Of a stretch of 64,000 bases of DNA, positions 31,687 to 39,543 are shown piece after piece; the first letter of the stretch is position 1, and every line of letters starts with the position of its first letter. The translations under genes were made by a program, and so were the position numbers. The stretch lies in contig NZ_JQKB01000015.1 in NCBI RefSeq assembly GCF_000745835.1, positions 51,760-115,759 of the forward strand, read 5' to 3'. The DNA is from Belnapia moabensis DSM 16746. Its GTDB lineage: Bacteria; Pseudomonadota; Alphaproteobacteria; Acetobacterales; Acetobacteraceae. The notes under the pieces were generated by a model. The model searched no databases and was not told where the DNA came from. It was given only the letters and a program-made list of their open reading frames with translations.

Positions 31687-32978
31687 TCGGCTGGCTCGGT
31701 ATCCTGCGCCTCGGGCTGGTGCAGACGGCGCTGGGGGCGATCGTCGTGCTGACGACATCGGCGATCAACCGGGTGATGGTGGTGGAGCTCGGCCTGCCGG
31801 CGACCATCCCCGGCCTGCTGGTGGCGCTGCATTACGCGATGCAGCTGATGCGGCCGGCAATGGGGTATGGGTCGGATACCGGTGGCAGGCGCACGCCATG
31901 GATCATCGGCGGGGTCGGCGTGCTGGGGCTGGGCGGCATCGGCGCGGCGCTGGCGACGGGGCTGATGGCCGAGTGGCGCCTCGCGGGGCTGGCGCTGGCG
32001 GCGCTGTCCTTCGTGATGATCGGGCTCGGCGTGGGCGCGGCGGGGACCTCGCTGCTGGCGCTGCTGGCCACGCGGGTGGCGCCGGCAAGGCGGGCGCCGG
32101 CGGCGACCATCGTCTGGCTGATGATGATCTTCGGCTTCATCGTGACGACGGCGCTGGCGGGGCGGTTCCTCGACCCCTTCTCGCCGGCGCGGCTGCTGGC
32201 GGTGGCGGCGGCGGTCTCGGGCCTCGCCCTGCTGGTGACGGTGCTGGCGGTCTGGGGGATGGAGCCGGCGGGGCTGCGCGCGGCGCCGGAGTGCGCGCCG
32301 CGAGGTGGCTTCCGGGCGGCGCTGGCGGAGATCTGGGGGGAGCGGCAGGCGCGGCAGTTCACCGTCTTCGTCTTCGTCTCGATGCTGGCCTACAGCGCGC
32401 AGGACCTGATCCTCGAGCCGTTCGGGGGTGTCGTTTTCGGGCTGACGCTCGGGGAGACGACGAAGCTCGCCTCGCTGCAGCATGGCGGGGTCTTCGGCGG
32501 GATGGCCCTGGTGGCGCTGCTCGGCGGGCGCCTCGGCTCGCTGAAGGGATGGACGGTGGCGGGGTGCGCCGCCTCGGCGGTGGCGCTGTTCGGGCTTGCC
32601 GGAGCCGCCGCGGTCGGTCCGGGCTGGCCGCTCGGCCTGTCCTATGTGGCGCTCGGGGCGGCGAACGGCGCGTTCGCGGCAGCGGCGATCGCCACGATGA
32701 TGCAGCTCGCAGGCCAGGGACGCGGCGGGCGCGAGGGGACGCGCATGGGGCTCTGGGGCGCGGCGCAGGCCATCGCCTTCGGGCTCGGCGGGCTGGCGGG
32801 AGCCGGGGCGAGCGACCTGGCGCGCAACCTCATCGGCTCGGCACCGATGGCCTATGGCGCGGTGTTCTGCACCGAGGGCGTGCTGTTTCTCGTATCGGGC
32901 GTGCTGGCGGCAAGGATCGGCCGGGCCACGGCGCCGGGGCCTCGCCTCGGCGGGCTCGCCGCGTCGCGCAACGGATAA
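31683..32978 (+). CDS. PucC-family (BCD) transporter-like protein between bchG and bchP
   Basis: 431 residues from the GTG at 31683 (GTGA overlap with the bchG stop), polytopic with about twelve helices. PucC-family signatures include L-R-L-G-L-V-Q-T-A-L-G, L-N-R-V-M-like I-N-R-V-M-V-V-E-L-G-L-P-A, and S-D-T-G-G-R-R-T-P-W-I. It corresponds to the gene called orf428 or bchP2 between bchG and bchP in Rhodobacter. The role is probably handling pigment for antenna or reaction-centre assembly; direct biochemistry is lacking. Confidence 0.9.
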   Translation: MIGWLGILRLGLVQTALGAIVVLTTSAINRVMVVELGLPATIPGLLVALHYAMQLMRPAMGYGSDTGGRRTPWIIGGVGVLGLGGIGAALATGLMAEWRLAGLALAALSFVMIGLGVGAAGTSLLALLATRVAPARRAPAATIVWLMMIFGFIVTTALAGRFLDPFSPARLLAVAAAVSGLALLVTVLAVWGMEPAGLRAAPECAPRGGFRAALAEIWGERQARQFTVFVFVSMLAYSAQDLILEPFGGVVFGLTLGETTKLASLQHGGVFGGMALVALLGGRLGSLKGWTVAGCAASAVALFGLAGAAAVGPGWPLGLSYVALGAANGAFAAAAIATMMQLAGQGRGGREGTRMGLWGAAQAIAFGLGGLAGAGASDLARNLIGSAPMAYGAVFCTEGVLFLVSGVLAARIGRATAPGPRLGGLAASRNG

Positions 32979-32996
32979 GAACCGGGAGGAACCACC

Positions 32997-34187
32997 ATGG
33001 CCAACGAGCCAGGAAGCTTCGATGTCGTCGTGGTCGGCGGCGGGCCCTCCGGGGCGACGGCGGCGGATGACCTGGCGCGGGCCGGGCGGCGGGTGCTGCT
33101 GCTGGACAAGGCGGGGCGCATCAAGCCCTGCGGCGGCGCCATCCCGCCGCGGCTGGTGCGCGACTTCGACATCCCCGACCGCATCATCGTTGCGCGGGTG
33201 AATGCGGCGCGGATGATCGCGCCCTCCGCCCGCGAGGTGGACATGCCGATCGATGGCGGCTTCGTCGGCATGGTGGACCGGGAGCATTTCGACGAATTCC
33301 TGCGAGTGCGCGCGGCGGAGAACGGGGCGGAGCGCGCCACGGGCAGCTTCGAGCGGATCGAGCATGAGGCGGATGGAACGGCGGTCGTCGTCTATGCCGC
33401 AAAGGATGGCGCCGAGGCGCGCGTCAGGACGCGGCTGGTGATCGGCGCCGACGGGGCGAAGAGCAAGGTGGCGAAGCAGGAGGTGCCGGCGGCGGCCAAG
33501 CTGCCCTGCGTCTTCGCCTATCATGAGATCGTCGCTTCCCCGGCCGATGGCGCGGGCAGCTTCGACGCGAAGCGTTGCGATGTCTTCTATCAGGGGCGGC
33601 ATTCGCCGGATTTCTATTCCTGGATCTTCCCGCATGGGGAGACGACGAGCATCGGCACCGGCTCCGCGCACAAGGGCTTCTCGCTGCGCGGCTCGGTCGG
33701 CGCGCTGCGCGAGGCGACGGGGTTGGCGGGACAGGCGACGATCCGCCGCGAAGGGGCGCCGATCCCAATGAAGCCGGCGCGGCGCTGGGACAACGGGCGC
33801 GACGTGGTGCTGGCGGGGGATGCGGCGGGCGTGGTCGCGCCGGCCTCGGGCGAAGGCATCTACTATGCCATGCTCGGCGGGCGGCTGGCGGCGGAGGCGG
33901 CGGAGGCCTGTATTGTGACAGGCGATGCACGGGCGCTCGGCCTCGCGCGCAAGCGCTTCATGAAGGCGCATGGCCGCGTCTTCTGGATCCTCGGGATCAT
34001 GCAGTATTTCTGGTATTCCTCCGACAAGCGGCGGGAGAAGTTCGTCGCCATCTGCGAGGACAAGGATGTCCAGCGGCTGACCTGGGAATCCTACATGAAC
34101 AAGGAATTGGTCCGCCGCGATCCGATGGCGCATGTGCGCATCTTCTTCAAGGATCTGGCCCATCTTTTCGGCTTCGCCCGCGCCTGA
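32997..34187 (+). CDS. bchP: Geranylgeranyl diphosphate/geranylgeranyl-bacteriochlorophyll reductase (BchP)
   Basis: 396 residues with an N-terminal FAD Rossmann motif V-V-V-V-G-G-G-P-S-G-A-T-A-A. It has the family C-G-G-A-I-P-P-R block and the second FAD motif V-V-L-A-G-D-A-A-G-V-V-A-P-A-S-G-E-G-I-Y. It reduces three double bonds of the geranylgeranyl tail to phytyl. GGGAGG precedes the ATG. It lies 18 bases after the PucC-like gene and 15 bases before hemC. Confidence 0.96.
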   Translation: MANEPGSFDVVVVGGGPSGATAADDLARAGRRVLLLDKAGRIKPCGGAIPPRLVRDFDIPDRIIVARVNAARMIAPSAREVDMPIDGGFVGMVDREHFDEFLRVRAAENGAERATGSFERIEHEADGTAVVVYAAKDGAEARVRTRLVIGADGAKSKVAKQEVPAAAKLPCVFAYHEIVASPADGAGSFDAKRCDVFYQGRHSPDFYSWIFPHGETTSIGTGSAHKGFSLRGSVGALREATGLAGQATIRREGAPIPMKPARRWDNGRDVVLAGDAAGVVAPASGEGIYYAMLGGRLAAEAAEACIVTGDARALGLARKRFMKAHGRVFWILGIMQYFWYSSDKRREKFVAICEDKDVQRLTWESYMNKELVRRDPMAHVRIFFKDLAHLFGFARA

Positions 34188-34202
34188 GCAGGAGTGCCCT
34201 CG

Positions 34203-35204
34203 ATGACCCGTTTGCGCTCCCTCGACATCCCGACCGCGCCACGCCATGGCGCGGGACAAACGCTGCCGCTGAAGGTGGGCACGCGGGGCTCGCCGCTCGC
34301 CTTGTGGCAAACGCGGCATTTCCTTTCGATCGTCAGCAGCTTCTGCCCGGTGCTGCGCAATGCCAAGGCCTTCGAGGAGCATGTCATCAGCACCGAGGGC
34401 GACCGGGTGCAGGACCGCCGGCTCGCCGATATCGGCGGCAAGGGGCTCTTCGCCAAGGAAATCCACGAGGCGCTGCTGGATGGGCAGGTGGATTTCGCCG
34501 TCCATAGCCTGAAGGACCTGGAGACGGAGCTGCCGCCGGGGATCGTGCTGGCCTGCCTGCTGCAGCGGGAGGACCCGCGGGATGCGATCATCCTCGGGCC
34601 CGTGTGCGGGGCGCCCGATCGGCGCGACCCGCTGGCCTGCATTCCGCATGGGGCGCTGATCGGCACGGCCTCGGTGCGGCGGCAGTCGCAGATCCTGGCG
34701 GTGCGGCCGGACCTGCGCTGCGAGATCATCCGCGGCAATGTGCAGACGCGGCTGGGGCGGGTGCGGAACGGGGACTTCGCCGCCTCCTTCCTGGCGCTGG
34801 CCGGGCTGAAGCGGATGGGCCTCGAGCGCGAGGCGGGCGTGGTGCTTGATGCCGATGCGGTGGTGCCGGCCGCCGGGCAGGGCATCGTCGGCGTCACCGT
34901 GCGGGCGCGGGATGTGGAGCTGCATGAGTTGCTCGCCGCGATCGAGGACCGGGAGGCGCGGATCGTCGCCACGGCGGAGCGGGCGCTGCTCGGCGCGCTC
35001 GATGGCTCCTGCCGGACGCCGATAGGGGCCTATGCGCAACTCGGCGCGGATGGGGTGGTACGGCTGACGGGGCTCATCGCCCGGCCGGATGGCAGCTACC
35101 TGCTGCGCGACAGCATCGAGGGGCCGGCGATGGAGGCGGAGCGGCTCGGGCGGACGCTCGGCGAGCGGCTGCGGCGGGAGGCGCCGGCGGATATTCTAGC
35201 CTGA
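34203..35204 (+). CDS. hemC: Porphobilinogen deaminase / hydroxymethylbilane synthase (HemC)
   Basis: 333 residues from the ATG at 34203, which has AGGAG 8 bases upstream; a GTG at 34194 overlaps that site. It polymerises four porphobilinogens to hydroxymethylbilane. Visible are K-V-G-T-R-G-S-P-L-A-L-W-Q-T, the A-V-H-S-L-K-D-L block, T-A-S-V-R-R-Q-S-Q and the dipyrromethane-cofactor Cys270 in D-G-S-C-R-T-P-I-G. It is the last gene of the ppaA-ppsR-bchG-bchP run, an unusual place for a housekeeping haem gene. Confidence 0.96.
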   Translation: MTRLRSLDIPTAPRHGAGQTLPLKVGTRGSPLALWQTRHFLSIVSSFCPVLRNAKAFEEHVISTEGDRVQDRRLADIGGKGLFAKEIHEALLDGQVDFAVHSLKDLETELPPGIVLACLLQREDPRDAIILGPVCGAPDRRDPLACIPHGALIGTASVRRQSQILAVRPDLRCEIIRGNVQTRLGRVRNGDFAASFLALAGLKRMGLEREAGVVLDADAVVPAAGQGIVGVTVRARDVELHELLAAIEDREARIVATAERALLGALDGSCRTPIGAYAQLGADGVVRLTGLIARPDGSYLLRDSIEGPAMEAERLGRTLGERLRREAPADILA

Positions 35205-35236
35205 CAACGGGTTGACGGATCAGCTTCGCATCGGGA

Positions 35237-35264
35237 GGCTGCCTTCTCCCCGGATGAAGGAGCC
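35237..35264 (+). promoter_or_regulatory. Hairpin sequestering the Shine-Dalgarno of the ABC binding protein
   Basis: GGCT-G-CCTTC (35237-35246) pairs with GAAGGAGCC (35256-35264) around loop TCCCCGGAT, with one bulged G. The right arm contains AAGGAG, the ribosome-binding site of the GTG at 35270. The hairpin could also end the hemC transcript. There is no T-run. Confidence 0.45.
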
Positions 35265-35269
35265 TTCGC

Positions 35270-36118
35270 GTGCTGAGACGCTTCCTGCTCGCCGCCCCGT
35301 TGCTGGTTCTCGCCCTCGCCGCGCCGGCGCAGGAGGCGGATCATCCGCAGAACCGACCGCTCGTTGTCGGCTCGGATTTCGGCGTGGCGCCCTGGATGGT
35401 GCGTGGGGCGAGTGGGCCCGAGGGCTTCGGCGTCGACCTGATGACGGAGATCGCCAGGCGGCTCGGGCGGCCGGGGGTCGAGATCGTCGACGTGAATTTC
35501 TCGGGGCTGTTCGCGGCGCTGTTTGCGAAGCGCTTCGAGTTCACCGCCAATCCGCTGAACATCACCGAGGAGCGGGCGCAGCGGATGCTCTATACGGAGC
35601 CCTTCTTCGCCACGGGCAATGGCTTCATCACCCGGCGCAACGAGACGCTGGCGGGGCTGGAGGCGCTGAAGGGCCGGGCCATCGCGGTCAACCGGGGGAC
35701 GATCAGCGACACCTGGGCGACGGCGAATGCCGAGAAATACGGCTTCGAGGTGCAGCGCTACGACACCTTCCCCGACAGCGTGCAGGCGGTGCTGACGCGC
35801 CGCGCCTTCGCTGCCATCAACGAGATCCCGACGACGGTCTATGCCGCGAGCCAGAACCGGCAGATCACCGTGGCCTTCAAGGATTACACGGGGCGGAATT
35901 TCGGCATCGCCTTCCGGCCGGAGAGCCGCGAATACCGCAACCGGGTGGAGGAGGTGCTGGAATGCATGAAGCAGGATGGCTTCCTCGCCCGGCTGCATGA
36001 GAAGTGGTACGGGGCGCCGCCGGATGCGGGCTCCTCGATGACTCAGGTCTTCCCGGGCTACGGGCCGCCGGGGCTGCCGGGCTTCGAGGATACGGCGCAC
36101 ACGCCGCGCTGCCAATAA
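35270..36118 (+). CDS. Polar amino acid-type ABC transporter substrate-binding protein
   Basis: 282 residues from a GTG start. The N-terminal signal peptide has a hydrophobic core L-L-A-A-P-L-L-V-L-A-L-A-A-P-A and a cleavage site near A-P-A-Q-E. The mature part is a family 3 solute-binding protein: P-L-V-V-G-S-D-F-G-V-A-P-W near the start, G-F-G-V-D-L-M-T-E-I-A, and the C-terminal G-F-L-A-R-L-H-E-K-W-Y-G block. It lies 7 bases before two permease genes. Family 3 proteins bind amino acids or opines; the ligand is unknown. Confidence 0.9.
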   Translation: MLRRFLLAAPLLVLALAAPAQEADHPQNRPLVVGSDFGVAPWMVRGASGPEGFGVDLMTEIARRLGRPGVEIVDVNFSGLFAALFAKRFEFTANPLNITEERAQRMLYTEPFFATGNGFITRRNETLAGLEALKGRAIAVNRGTISDTWATANAEKYGFEVQRYDTFPDSVQAVLTRRAFAAINEIPTTVYAASQNRQITVAFKDYTGRNFGIAFRPESREYRNRVEEVLECMKQDGFLARLHEKWYGAPPDAGSSMTQVFPGYGPPGLPGFEDTAHTPRCQ

Positions 36119-36125
36119 TCGCCGC

Positions 36126-36797
36126 ATGGAGCGGCTGGCGGAGTACTACCTCAACCTCGATGTCCTGCGGAGCTATGGGCCGGAGATCGCCGCCGGCCTC
36201 TGGGTGACGCTGGCGGCGGCCATTGCCACGGTGGTGCTGGGCATCGGGCTCGGGCTGGCGATGGCCGTGGCGATGGCGGCCAGGGTGCCGGTGCTGCGAC
36301 AGACGATTGTGGTGTGGATCGAGTTGTTCCGCACGCTGCCGCAGCTCGCCGTCATCATCGTGCTGTATTTCGGGCTGCCCTATGCGGGGATCACGCTCTC
36401 GCCCTTCTGGGCGACGGTCGGGGCGCTGGGGGCGGTGCTGTCGGCCTTCGCGGCGGAGATCTTCCGCAGCGCGATCCAGGCGTTGCCGCGGGGGCAGTGG
36501 GATGCAGCCTATGCGATGGGGCTCCGGTTTCGCGGGACTTTCTTCCTCGTCATCCTGCCTCAGGCGGTGCGGCTGGCGATCCCGCTGCTGACGAACCGGG
36601 CCATCGCCATCACCAAGGGGACGGCGCTGGGGACGGCCGTCTCGCTCTCCGAGGTGCTGGGGCGGGCGCAGAGCGCGATGGCCATCGCGGCCAATCCTTC
36701 GCCGCTGACCCTCGCCGCGGCGCTCTACCTGGTGCTGTTCCTGCCTTTGGTCGTCGCTAGCCGGTGGCTTGAGGCGCGACGGGTGGTGCCGCGGTGA
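36126..36797 (+). CDS. Polar amino acid-type ABC transporter permease
   Basis: 223 residues with about five membrane helices. The HisM/GlnP-type signature W-V-T-L-A-A-A-I-A-T and the E-A-A motif region A-M-G-L-R-F-R-G-T-F-F-L-V-I-L-P-Q-A-V-R are visible, as is F-A-A-E-I-F-R-S-A-I-Q. It pairs with the next permease, whose start overlaps its stop by 4 bases. No ATPase gene is present in the operon. Confidence 0.9.
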   Translation: MERLAEYYLNLDVLRSYGPEIAAGLWVTLAAAIATVVLGIGLGLAMAVAMAARVPVLRQTIVVWIELFRTLPQLAVIIVLYFGLPYAGITLSPFWATVGALGAVLSAFAAEIFRSAIQALPRGQWDAAYAMGLRFRGTFFLVILPQAVRLAIPLLTNRAIAITKGTALGTAVSLSEVLGRAQSAMAIAANPSPLTLAAALYLVLFLPLVVASRWLEARRVVPR

Positions 36798-37483
36798 TGC
36801 TGCAGGACCTGATCGACAATTTCGCGGATTGGGAGAGCCTCGTCCGGGTCTGGCCACTGCTGGCGCAGGGGTTGTGGTTGACGGCGAAGCTTGCGCTCGT
36901 CGCACTGCCGCTCGGCATGCTGGCGGGGCTGCTGGTCGGGCTCGGCTGCGCGCTCGGCGGCCGCGCGGTGCGGGTCGGGCTGCTGTGCTGGATCGACCTG
37001 TTCCGCGCCTTCCCGGTGCTGGTGCTGCTGGTGCTGATCTATTACGGCCTGCCCTTCCTCGGGCTGACGCTGCCGGCCTTTGCGGCCACGGTGCTGGCGC
37101 TGGTGCTCAACAACTCGGGCTATTACGGCGAGATCTTCCGGGCGGGACTCGGCAGCGTCCCGCATGGGCAGAGGGAGGCGGCGGCGGCGCTCAGCCTCAC
37201 GCCGCTCAGGGCGATGCTGCTGGTGGTGCTGCCGCAGGCGCTGCGGGCGGTGATCGCGCCGCTCGCCTCAAACAGCCTGGAGCTGGTGAAGGCGACATCC
37301 ATCGCCGCCATGGTCGCGCTGCCGGAGCTGCTGCGGAGCGCGCGCGTGGCGCAGGAGCAGACCTACAACCCAACGCCGCTGATGGCGGCGGCGGTGCTGT
37401 ATTTCGTACTGCTCTGGCCCTTCGCCCATGCGGTGGCGCGGCTGGAGCGGCGGATGCTGGTGGCGAGCGGAGGCGGGCGATGA
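36794..37483 (+). CDS. Polar amino acid-type ABC transporter permease (second)
   Basis: 229 residues with about five membrane helices and the same HisM/GlnP-type features: L-W-L-T-A-K-L-A-L-V-A-L-P, N-S-G-Y-Y-G-E-I-F-R-A-G-L, and the L-P-Q-A-L-R-A-V-I-A-P block. It overlaps the SDR gene by 4 bases (ATGA). It is presumed to form a heterodimer with the preceding permease. Confidence 0.9.
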   Translation: MMLQDLIDNFADWESLVRVWPLLAQGLWLTAKLALVALPLGMLAGLLVGLGCALGGRAVRVGLLCWIDLFRAFPVLVLLVLIYYGLPFLGLTLPAFAATVLALVLNNSGYYGEIFRAGLGSVPHGQREAAAALSLTPLRAMLLVVLPQALRAVIAPLASNSLELVKATSIAAMVALPELLRSARVAQEQTYNPTPLMAAAVLYFVLLWPFAHAVARLERRMLVASGGGR

Positions 37484-38235
37484 GGCTGAAGGATCGCGTG
37501 GCGCTCGTCACCGGCGGGGCGTCGGGGATCGGGCGGGCGATCGCGGCGCGCTTCGTCGCCGAGGGCGCGACGGTGGTGATCGCCGATGTCACGACCGTCG
37601 TGCGCGAGGGCGGGCAGCCGACGCATGAATGGCTCGGCATCGAGCATATCGCCACCGATGTGTCGGTGGAGGCGGAGTGCGAGGCGGCGGTGGCGCGAGT
37701 GATCGGGCGGCATGGCCGGCTCGACGTGCTGGTGAACGATGCGGCGATCACCCTCGGCAAGCCGCTGCTGGACTGCTCGCGGGAGGAGTGGGACCGGGTG
37801 CTGGCGGTGAACCTCACCGGCTGCTTCCTGATGAGCCGGGCGGCGGTGCGGGCGATGCTGGCGCAGCCGCCGCGGGGCGAGGTGCGGGGGCGAATCGTTA
37901 ACATCTCCTCGCAGCATGGGATGGTCGCCTCGCCGGGGGACATTGCCTATGGGACGTCGAAGGCGGGGGTCGCCTATCTGACGCGTCAGGTGGCGGTGGA
38001 TTATGCGGCGCAGGGCGTCGTCTGCAATGCGGTGGCGCCGGGGAAGATCCTCACCGGCAAGACGGGGCGGGCCATCGACCCGGCGATGATCGCCTATTCC
38101 CATGCGCGCACGCCCTGGCCACGACTCGGGCGGCCGGAGGATGTGGCGGGGGCGGCGCTGTTCCTCGCCTCGGACGACGCGATGTATGTCACCGGGGAGA
38201 ACCTGATGGTCGATGGCGGATGGATGGCCTACTGA
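37480..38235 (+). CDS. Short-chain dehydrogenase/reductase (classical SDR)
   Basis: 251 residues from the ATG at 37480, coupled to the preceding permease by overlap. The NAD(P)-binding motif is V-T-G-G-A-S-G-I-G-R-A-I-A. Catalytic Ser is in N-I-S-S-Q-H-G, and the Y-x-x-x-K pair in A-Y-G-T-S-K-A-G-V. Substrate unknown. Co-transcription with an amino-acid-type importer suggests it acts on the imported compound. Confidence 0.92.
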   Translation: MRLKDRVALVTGGASGIGRAIAARFVAEGATVVIADVTTVVREGGQPTHEWLGIEHIATDVSVEAECEAAVARVIGRHGRLDVLVNDAAITLGKPLLDCSREEWDRVLAVNLTGCFLMSRAAVRAMLAQPPRGEVRGRIVNISSQHGMVASPGDIAYGTSKAGVAYLTRQVAVDYAAQGVVCNAVAPGKILTGKTGRAIDPAMIAYSHARTPWPRLGRPEDVAGAALFLASDDAMYVTGENLMVDGGWMAY

Positions 38236-38239
38236 GCCC

Positions 38240-38253
38240 GCCCGCGAACGGGC
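38240..38253 (+). terminator. Possible terminator after the SDR gene
   Basis: GCCCG-CGAA-CGGGC hairpin starting 5 bases after the stop, followed by A/T-rich sequence. Short stem with no clear T-run, so a weak call. Confidence 0.4.
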
Positions 38254-38308
38254 ATCCATAATCTGTATACGCGTTAAATAAGCTTAATCGCACCCTTGTA
38301 GGTTGTGT

Positions 38309-38325
38309 GAAACGCGCTCCGTTTC
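38309..38325 (+). repeat. Inverted repeat in the leader of the small membrane protein
   Basis: GAAACG-CGCTC-CGTTTC followed by AAAAA, inside an unusually AT-rich 90-base stretch. It may be a regulatory site or a leader hairpin of the gene at 38354. No known operator matched. Confidence 0.35.
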
Positions 38326-38353
38326 AAAAATGGGTCTCGGAACGGAGATCAAG

Positions 38354-38539
38354 ATGGCACCGCTGATTCCTCTCTTTACTTTCGGCTTCGCGACCTACCT
38401 CGTCCTCATTCTCGCTTTCCTGGGCTACTGCCTCGTCATGGACAGGAAACGGCGGCATGGGCGGGATGCCTATGCGTCCAGGATGAAGTCCGACCGGCGT
38501 CGGTCCGGTGGTGATGGGGAATGGGCAGCGGGCTTCTGA
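38354..38539 (+). CDS. Small single-pass membrane protein, unknown
   Basis: 61 residues from the ATG at 38354, with GGAG about 8 bases upstream; in-frame codons as far as 38303 would lengthen it. One membrane helix at about residues 5-26 (L-F-T-F-G-F-A-T-Y-L-V-L-I-L-A-F-L-G-Y-C-L-V) is followed by a basic tail (D-R-K-R-R-H-G-R). Not recognised. The AT-rich leader and the good ribosome-binding site favour a real gene. Confidence 0.5.
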   Translation: MAPLIPLFTFGFATYLVLILAFLGYCLVMDRKRRHGRDAYASRMKSDRRRSGGDGEWAAGF

Positions 38540-38556
38540 GGCCGGCCTCAGGCCGG
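38537..38556. terminator. Palindrome containing both convergent stop codons; bidirectional terminator candidate
   Basis: TGAGGCCGGCCTCA (38537-38550) is a perfect 14-base palindrome whose ends are the TGA of the plus-strand gene and the reversed TGA of the minus-strand gene. It overlaps a CCGGCC-TCA-GGCCGG hairpin (38542-38556). Confidence 0.5.
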
Positions 38557-39420
38557 GGCCTGGGACCTGTACCAATCCAGTAGCTGCACACCGTTCCAAT
38601 GCAGCACGCCGCCATGCTTCGCCACATGCTCGTAGAATCGTTCCAGATACCGGATCCGGTGCGGCTGGCCTGAGATGTAGGGATGGATGGCGATGGACAT
38701 GATCTTCGCCCGCTCCGCCCCTTCCTCGTAGAGCCGGTCGAACTGGTCGATGGCGCGCTTCAGCAGGTAGTCGCTCTCGTGGTGCTGGACGAGCATCATG
38801 GGGATGTCGTTCAGCTCCACCGTATAGGGCAGGGTGACGAGCGGGCCCTTGTCGGTGCGGATGGTGGTCGGCTCGTCGTCATAGACCCAGTCGCCGATAT
38901 ACTGCACGCCGGCCTCGGCCAGCAGCTCCGGCGTCTCCAGCGTCTGGGTCAGGCCCGGGCCAAGCCAGCCGACGGGGCGGGTGCCGGTGAAGCGCTCCAG
39001 CGCATCCATCGAGCGATGAATCATGGCGCGCTGGTCGGGCTCCTTGTGGATCGGCCCCTGTTCCCAGGAATGGCCCATGAACTCCCAGCCGGCCTCCAGC
39101 GCCTGGCGGGCGACGCGCTCGTAATCCTCGCAGACGCGGGCATTGATCGAGAGGGTGGGGGCGATGCCGAGGCGCTCGTAGAGCTTGAAGAAGCGCCAGA
39201 CGCCGACGCGCATGCCGTATTCGTGCCAGGACCAGTTCGGCACGTCGGGCAGCAGCACCTGGCCGGTCGGGGCGGGGAGAACCTGGCGGGCCATGGGCTT
39301 GCCGATGTCCCAGACCTCGAGGGTGACGATGGTCCAGACGACGATCCGCGCATCGCCGGGCAGGCGGAGCGGCGGGCGGTCCACGATGGCGGAGTAGGCG
39401 GCGCGGTCGCGTGGCTGCAT
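38548..39420 (-). CDS. Polysaccharide deacetylase-like protein (PuuE/allantoinase-like subgroup)
   Basis: 290 residues from the ATG at 39420. NodB-homology fold, of the cytosolic subgroup that acts on small amides rather than chitin. Visible are the I-V-V-W-T-I-V-T-L-E-V-W-D-I region, D-V-P-N-W-S-W-H-E-Y-G-M-R-V-G-V-W-R and the G-H-S-W-E-Q-G-P-I-H block with metal-type His residues. No signal peptide. It is divergent from a D-aminoacylase-like amidohydrolase, so both may take part in amide or ureide catabolism. The exact substrate is unknown. Confidence 0.82.
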   Translation of the reverse strand: MQPRDRAAYSAIVDRPPLRLPGDARIVVWTIVTLEVWDIGKPMARQVLPAPTGQVLLPDVPNWSWHEYGMRVGVWRFFKLYERLGIAPTLSINARVCEDYERVARQALEAGWEFMGHSWEQGPIHKEPDQRAMIHRSMDALERFTGTRPVGWLGPGLTQTLETPELLAEAGVQYIGDWVYDDEPTTIRTDKGPLVTLPYTVELNDIPMMLVQHHESDYLLKRAIDQFDRLYEEGAERAKIMSIAIHPYISGQPHRIRYLERFYEHVAKHGGVLHWNGVQLLDWYRSQAPA

Positions 39421-39543
39421 GCTCGTCCTCGGCTCCTTCGCACGCCCCGGAAGGCATAGCGGCCCGTGGCGCAGCTCCCGGATCGCGGCAGCTTGGCAGC
39501 CCCGGGGCGGCGCGCCAAGCTCACCGCCTTGGGAGTGACCACC

